From Vampirovibrionales bacterium (GTDB lineage: Bacteria; Cyanobacteriota; Vampirovibrionia; Vampirovibrionales; Vampirovibrionaceae), in assembly GCA_016712355.1 (NCBI GenBank), contig JADJRF010000005.1, forward strand, positions 558,001-622,000: DNA of 64,000 bases, written 5' to 3'. Position 1 is the stretch's first letter. Each line of letters starts with the position of its first letter. The notes under the pieces are model-generated. The model was not told where the DNA came from, did no database searches, and saw only the letters and a program-made list of their open reading frames with translations. A program made the translations under genes and the position numbers. Shown one piece after another: positions 60,181-64,000 of this stretch.

Positions 60181-62694
60181 ATGAACACTCGTTGTGCGTC
60201 TGCGTTAATCGCCCGTTCACTCGCGACCCGCTCGCTGGGGCTTGCCCTGTCTCTCTCCATTGCCATGAGTTCTGCCGCCATGGCGGCGCCCGGCGACGTG
60301 AACGCCACTCACAACGTCACCAACGTCGCGGGCGGCGTTTATTACAACACCGCAGGCTCGCAAACGGTGTTTCAAGCCACCGGTTCAGGCCTGATCGTCG
60401 GCGCGGGGACAACCGTTCGCGCGCTGGAAGTCAGCAATCCGGCCAGTCCTGCCGCCAGCCTGACCAATAACGGCGGCTCGCTGCGTTTTTCGGCTCCCGG
60501 ACAAGTCATTCGCATTGACGGTACGATTGACGCCAGCGCTGTCAAAAGCGGATCGATCTATCTGGGCAATGGCGGCAGCATCGCGTTCGATGCCGCTTTC
60601 CTGTATCAGAACGGCAAGATTTACGCCAATGGCGCGCGCGGCGGCCAAATCTCGATGGACGTCGGCTCACTGACGCAAACGGCCAACGGACGCATTCAGG
60701 CCATGGGCGCCAGTGACGCAGGCGGTCAAATCACCCTGCGCGCGCAAAACGTCGTCGATCTGCGGCAAGGCAGCGTGATAGACGCTTCCGGTCACGTGAT
60801 CGGTCTGGTGAATCCCGCGCTGATTCGCATCGAAGGCGCGCTGGTCAACGTCGAGGGCGTCGTTCGCGCCAACGGCGTTCAGTGGAACAATCTCGGCTCT
60901 TCGGGCGGCGCGATTCGACTGGTGGCCAATGGCGGCGCCGCCAGCGCGCTGGACGGCCTGACCACAGCCAGCGGCTTTAGTTCTGGAGAGAAAACCGCCC
61001 TGCAAGCGCGCACAACGCAACTGGCAACGCTTCAAAGCGGCGATATTGTGGTGGGGGCGCAGGCAACGCTAGAAGCCAACGGGTCTTCAGGCCGCGCAAC
61101 AGCAGCCGGACGCGCAGGAGACGGCGGCGCCGTGACCCTGCTGGCGGCGGATGACATCCTGAATGGAGGACGTATTCGCGCCAACGGCGGAAACGGGTCT
61201 TCCGGCGCGGCGCCGGCGGGCGGCGGCAAGGGCGGGGCGCTCACCCTTCAGGCCCTGGGCGCCGTCACCAACAACGGGTCGTTACAGGCCAACGGCGGCA
61301 AAGGCGGCGACAACACGTTCCGTGGACGCGTCGGCGATACGCGACCCTATCAGGGAGCCGACGGCGGCGACAGCGGCGAAATTCTGCTTCAATACGGCGA
61401 TATTTTCACGCAGGGCGGCAGCGGCCTCATACAGGCCAATGGCGGCGCGGGCGGTCACAGCTACTCGCACGCCTATGCCCAGAATACCAATAATAAACCG
61501 CACGACGAGCTCGTGATTGCCACGCTGTACGCCTATGGGGCCGACGGCAGCCAAGGCGGACGCGGCGGACGCGTCATTTTTGATGGTCCTGTGAATCCTG
61601 TCGGCGGCGGAACGATTTCGGCCAATGGCGGCGCGGGCGGCAAAGCGGGCAATGCGGAAGCGCACGTCTTTGCGCATGCTTCCTCTGTTAACGGCGTGGC
61701 GATCGCCAAGGCCCAGGTATTTACCGGCGAAGGCGGCGCCGGGGGCGCAGCAGGCGGCGTTTTCGTCCCGCAGCCCGGCTCGCTGACGATGCCGTATAGC
61801 GCGCGCAACGGCCAGAACGGGGCCGATGGCAAAGGCGAAATCCACGCGCATGCGGTCGGTAGAACCGCGATAACGGAAGGCATCATTCGCGAACGCCGCC
61901 TGACGGAAACCAAGGCGGGTTCCTCAAAGCTGGCGTTGGGCTACTGGAAGGCAGATCCCCAGCCGCCCCGGGTGAACGCGCCTCCCGCCGATGCGGACGA
62001 TCTGCCGCTCCCTGCGCCGCCGACGTTTGAGAATGGCGGCGGGTCTGGCTCTACTGGCGGCAGCGGCTCTGGCGGCGGGTCTGGTTCTACCGGCGGCAGC
62101 GGCTCCGGCGGCGGCTCTGGCTCTACTGGCGGCAGCGGTTCCGGCGGCGGCTCTGGCTCTACTGGCGGCAGCGGCTCCGGCGGCGGCTCTGGCTCTACTG
62201 GCGGCAGCGGCTCCGGCGGCGGGTCTGGTTCTACCGGCGGCAGCGGCTCCGGCGGCGGCTCTGGCTCTACTGGCGGCAGCGGCTCAGGCGGCGGGTCCGG
62301 CTCTACTGGCGACGGCAGCGACACGGAACTGGATTTCCGCAACGAAGCGGCCTTCCTCCTGGGACGCGAGCGCCGGATGACGATCCAGTTGCCGCGCGGC
62401 TTCGGGAAATCATCCGCCCCGTTGATTGTGTTTGGTCAGCCGACCATGTTTCTGGCGAAGACCTACGAGTCGTTGACCGAAGTCATCTTGCGATCGGCCG
62501 ACGCCCAGTATGAAATCTTGCGGGCCAATGGCGAAAACGATTCCAGCGCAAGACAAGCCGTGCGTCAGACTCTGGTCGATCAAGGCATCGACGCCGCCAT
62601 GGCGTCAGAATTGGTCAAGACGATTGAGGGCGGCGCACTGAAGGCCAGCGAATCGATTCTGGCGATTCTCAAAACCATGTCGCAGGCGTCATGA
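60181..62694 (+). CDS. Large secreted glycine-rich protein with Gly-Ser repeat linker
   Basis: 837 residues. A signal peptide (LGLALSLSIAMSSAAMAAPG) is followed by ~540 residues of beta-helix-like repeats with recurring (I/L)XANGG(A/K/N)GG turns, resembling filamentous-haemagglutinin or glycine-rich surface proteins. Residues ~619-710 are a low-complexity Gly-Ser linker built from 12-residue units (GGGSGSTGGSGS), seven full and one partial. A compact C-terminal domain follows (AAFLLGRERRMTIQLPRGFG; helical end DAAMASELVKTIEGGALKAS). No autotransporter barrel or anchor is seen. A surface or matrix role is inferred. Confidence 0.75.
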   Translation: MNTRCASALIARSLATRSLGLALSLSIAMSSAAMAAPGDVNATHNVTNVAGGVYYNTAGSQTVFQATGSGLIVGAGTTVRALEVSNPASPAASLTNNGGSLRFSAPGQVIRIDGTIDASAVKSGSIYLGNGGSIAFDAAFLYQNGKIYANGARGGQISMDVGSLTQTANGRIQAMGASDAGGQITLRAQNVVDLRQGSVIDASGHVIGLVNPALIRIEGALVNVEGVVRANGVQWNNLGSSGGAIRLVANGGAASALDGLTTASGFSSGEKTALQARTTQLATLQSGDIVVGAQATLEANGSSGRATAAGRAGDGGAVTLLAADDILNGGRIRANGGNGSSGAAPAGGGKGGALTLQALGAVTNNGSLQANGGKGGDNTFRGRVGDTRPYQGADGGDSGEILLQYGDIFTQGGSGLIQANGGAGGHSYSHAYAQNTNNKPHDELVIATLYAYGADGSQGGRGGRVIFDGPVNPVGGGTISANGGAGGKAGNAEAHVFAHASSVNGVAIAKAQVFTGEGGAGGAAGGVFVPQPGSLTMPYSARNGQNGADGKGEIHAHAVGRTAITEGIIRERRLTETKAGSSKLALGYWKADPQPPRVNAPPADADDLPLPAPPTFENGGGSGSTGGSGSGGGSGSTGGSGSGGGSGSTGGSGSGGGSGSTGGSGSGGGSGSTGGSGSGGGSGSTGGSGSGGGSGSTGGSGSGGGSGSTGDGSDTELDFRNEAAFLLGRERRMTIQLPRGFGKSSAPLIVFGQPTMFLAKTYESLTEVILRSADAQYEILRANGENDSSARQAVRQTLVDQGIDAAMASELVKTIEGGALKASESILAILKTMSQAS
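62035..62310 (+). repeat. 36-bp minisatellite encoding the Gly-Ser linker
   Basis: Seven complete 36-bp units plus a 24-bp partial unit, each starting GGCGGC(G/C)GTCT-like and coding for 12 residues. Units differ at a few third positions (ggt/ggc, acc/act, tcc/tct), and the variants alternate. Copy number can change by multiples of 12 residues without a frameshift. Confidence 0.9.
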
Positions 62695-62755
62695 CGCACG
62701 CTGGATCGTAAACAGCGATCGCCGCGCGCGATCATCCCCGTCGGGAATCCAGACA

Positions 62756-62789
62756 AAGCGCTTCAGGAGTCTTCTCCTGAGGCGCTTTT
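62756..62789 (+). terminator. Strong intrinsic terminator
   Basis: 14-bp stem AAGCGCTTCAGGAG / CTCCTGAGGCGCTT with one G-T pair, TCTT loop, then TTTT. It follows the glycine-rich protein gene by 61 bp. Confidence 0.85.
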
Positions 62790-62908
62790 ACAGAGCCCCC
62801 CTCTGAATGAAGGATGCGTAATCACGCTTCGGCGCTTTATGCTGCCCTCAAGAGCGCTTGGCGCTTGATGCGCCGCAAAAACGCCGCAGCCGTCGCGCGA
62901 AAAAAAGT

Positions 62909-62936
62909 TTGACTCGCGCGCTTCCAACGGTAAGAT
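62909..62936 (+). promoter_or_regulatory. Promoter candidate for the phosphorylase gene
   Basis: TTGACT (62909-62914), 16-bp spacer, TAAGAT (62931-62936), about 89 bp before the start codon. Confidence 0.5.
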
Positions 62937-63024
62937 ATACCCAATTTCTGGACGCCCTTCGCCCTCAAAACGCGCTCTCCGCTGAGTATCACTGTCCCAT
63001 AAGCCAACAGGAACCTGACACGTC

Positions 63025-64000
63025 ATGACGCTTCCCAAAGTCGCCTATTTCTGCATGGAAATGGCCATCGACCAGTCCCTTTACACGTATTCCGGCGGGT
63101 TAGGCTATCTGGCAGGAAGCCATATGTATTCGGCAGGGCAGCTGAACCTGCCCATGGTCGGCGTCACCATTCTGTGGTCCTACGGCTACGGCGAGCAATT
63201 CGTGAATGAGAGCAACGAAGTCGACTTGCGCTACGATCAACGCTCCTACCCGTTTTTACAGAACACCGGAGTGACGGTTGTCATCAATATTTTCGGCGAA
63301 CCGGTGCGGGTCAAGGCCTTTCTGCTGCCGCCCGAGCAGTTCGGCACGGCGCCAATTTACTATCTGACCACCGATATCCCGCAAAACAAGCCCGAGCATC
63401 GCAAGATTACCCAGGTGCTGTATGCCGGCGATCAGCGCACGCGCATCGCGCAGGAAATCGTACTGGGCGTTGGCGGCTTACGCGTTCTGAAAGCCTCTGC
63501 GGTTCACACCAACGTGGTGCACATGAACGAAGGCCATGCGCTGCCCGCAGCCTTTGAGCTGCTGGACGAATTCGGCGGCGATCTGGAGCAGGTTCGCAAT
63601 CGCCTGGTCTTTACGACCCACACGCCGGTCGCAGCCGGAAACGAAACGCATCCGGCGCATTTGCTGCACGAGGCTGGATTTTTCGTCAATACGCCGCTGG
63701 AGCGCGCCATTCAACTGGGCGGCGAAGACTTCTGCCTGACAGTGGCCGCTCTGCGCATGAGCCGACTGGCCAATGGCGTCTCGCAACTGCACGGCGAAGT
63801 CGCCAAAAACATGTGGAGCTGGGTGCATGATCGCTGCCCCATCATCGCCATTACCAACGCCGCCAACCGCAAATACTGGCAGGACAAGCGCATTACCGAA
63901 GCGGTCAAAAAACCCGAGGCGCTGCTCACGCTTAAAAAACAAATGAAAACCGAGCTGTTTGAGCGCGTCGAGCGCGAAACCGGCAAGCGCTTCGATCCTG
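63025..64000 (+). CDS. glgP: Alpha-glucan (glycogen) phosphorylase, 3' partial
   Basis: The frame begins at ATG 63025 and runs off the window (325 codons seen). It starts KVAYFCMEMAIDQSLYTYSG and continues GGLGYLAGSHMYSAGQLNLP, the GT35 alpha-glucan family phosphorylase start, which lacks the long N-terminal extension of classical glycogen phosphorylase. HMNEGHALPAAFELLDEFGG and TTHTPVAAGNETH are further family motifs; the PLP-lysine lies beyond the window. The enzyme releases glucose-1-phosphate from alpha-1,4-glucan. Together with the GH57 enzyme it points to storage-glucan turnover. Confidence 0.9.
   Translation, partial: MTLPKVAYFCMEMAIDQSLYTYSGGLGYLAGSHMYSAGQLNLPMVGVTILWSYGYGEQFVNESNEVDLRYDQRSYPFLQNTGVTVVINIFGEPVRVKAFLLPPEQFGTAPIYYLTTDIPQNKPEHRKITQVLYAGDQRTRIAQEIVLGVGGLRVLKASAVHTNVVHMNEGHALPAAFELLDEFGGDLEQVRNRLVFTTHTPVAAGNETHPAHLLHEAGFFVNTPLERAIQLGGEDFCLTVAALRMSRLANGVSQLHGEVAKNMWSWVHDRCPIIAITNAANRKYWQDKRITEAVKKPEALLTLKKQMKTELFERVERETGKRFDP

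Overview
The window reads as a chromosomal segment of a Gram-negative-type bacterium of moderately high GC. It carries lipoprotein signal peptidase, a Wza-like capsule exporter, the murC-murB-ddl-ftsQ cluster, a Tad/Flp pilus motor, a group-2 sigma-70 factor and a four-domain ribosomal protein S1. The sigma factor, the S1 protein and the GH57/phosphorylase glucan enzymes would suit a non-photosynthetic relative of cyanobacteria (Vampirovibrionia-like). That assignment is a low-confidence inference, because no rRNA or tRNA gene was seen.

Layout: 1-3.8 kb holds a GT26 glycosyltransferase, a secreted protein, lspA and an RluA-type pseudouridine synthase. 3.8-5.1 kb holds a conserved-looking membrane protein of unknown function. 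5.4-19.1 kb is a tadZ-tadA-tadB-tadC pilus operon whose tadA is split by an 8,864-bp integrative element. 19.5-24.5 kb holds glucan, AIM24, desaturase and methyltransferase genes. 24.6-33.2 kb is a tightly overlapping exopolysaccharide cluster. 33.3-38.8 kb is murC-murB-ddl-ftsQ-dapB. 39-46 kb holds serA, panB, an MFS sugar transporter and clpB. 46-54 kb holds two unusually long Flp-type pilin-like proteins around a pentapeptide protein, small unknowns, a two-module methyltransferase and a GT41 (SPINDLY-type) transferase. 54-64 kb holds a DapL-like aminotransferase, a candidate structured RNA, a sigma factor, rpsA, a thiamine-binding-type protein, an aldo/keto reductase, a glycine-rich secreted protein with a 36-bp minisatellite, and the 5' part of an alpha-glucan phosphorylase.

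The outstanding feature is the element at 7948-16811. It carries a parDE toxin-antitoxin pair, a 24-repeat CRISPR array, a candidate tracrRNA, cas2, a cas4-cas1 fusion, a compact (887 aa) RuvC/zinc-ribbon Cas12-type effector and a tyrosine recombinase. A 12-bp direct repeat at both ends is the likely attachment core, and joining the flanks across it restores a perfect TadA reading frame. In front of the effector gene lies a degenerate CRISPR repeat followed by a pseudo-spacer. The first 11 nt of that pseudo-spacer match the effector promoter next to a TTN-type PAM, which looks like a CreR-style autoregulatory guide. A second degenerate repeat, in the opposite orientation and lying between cas2 and the array, is the better tracrRNA anti-repeat. 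The window therefore appears to hold a self-regulated type V CRISPR-Cas system on a mobile element that inactivates a pilus ATPase when integrated.
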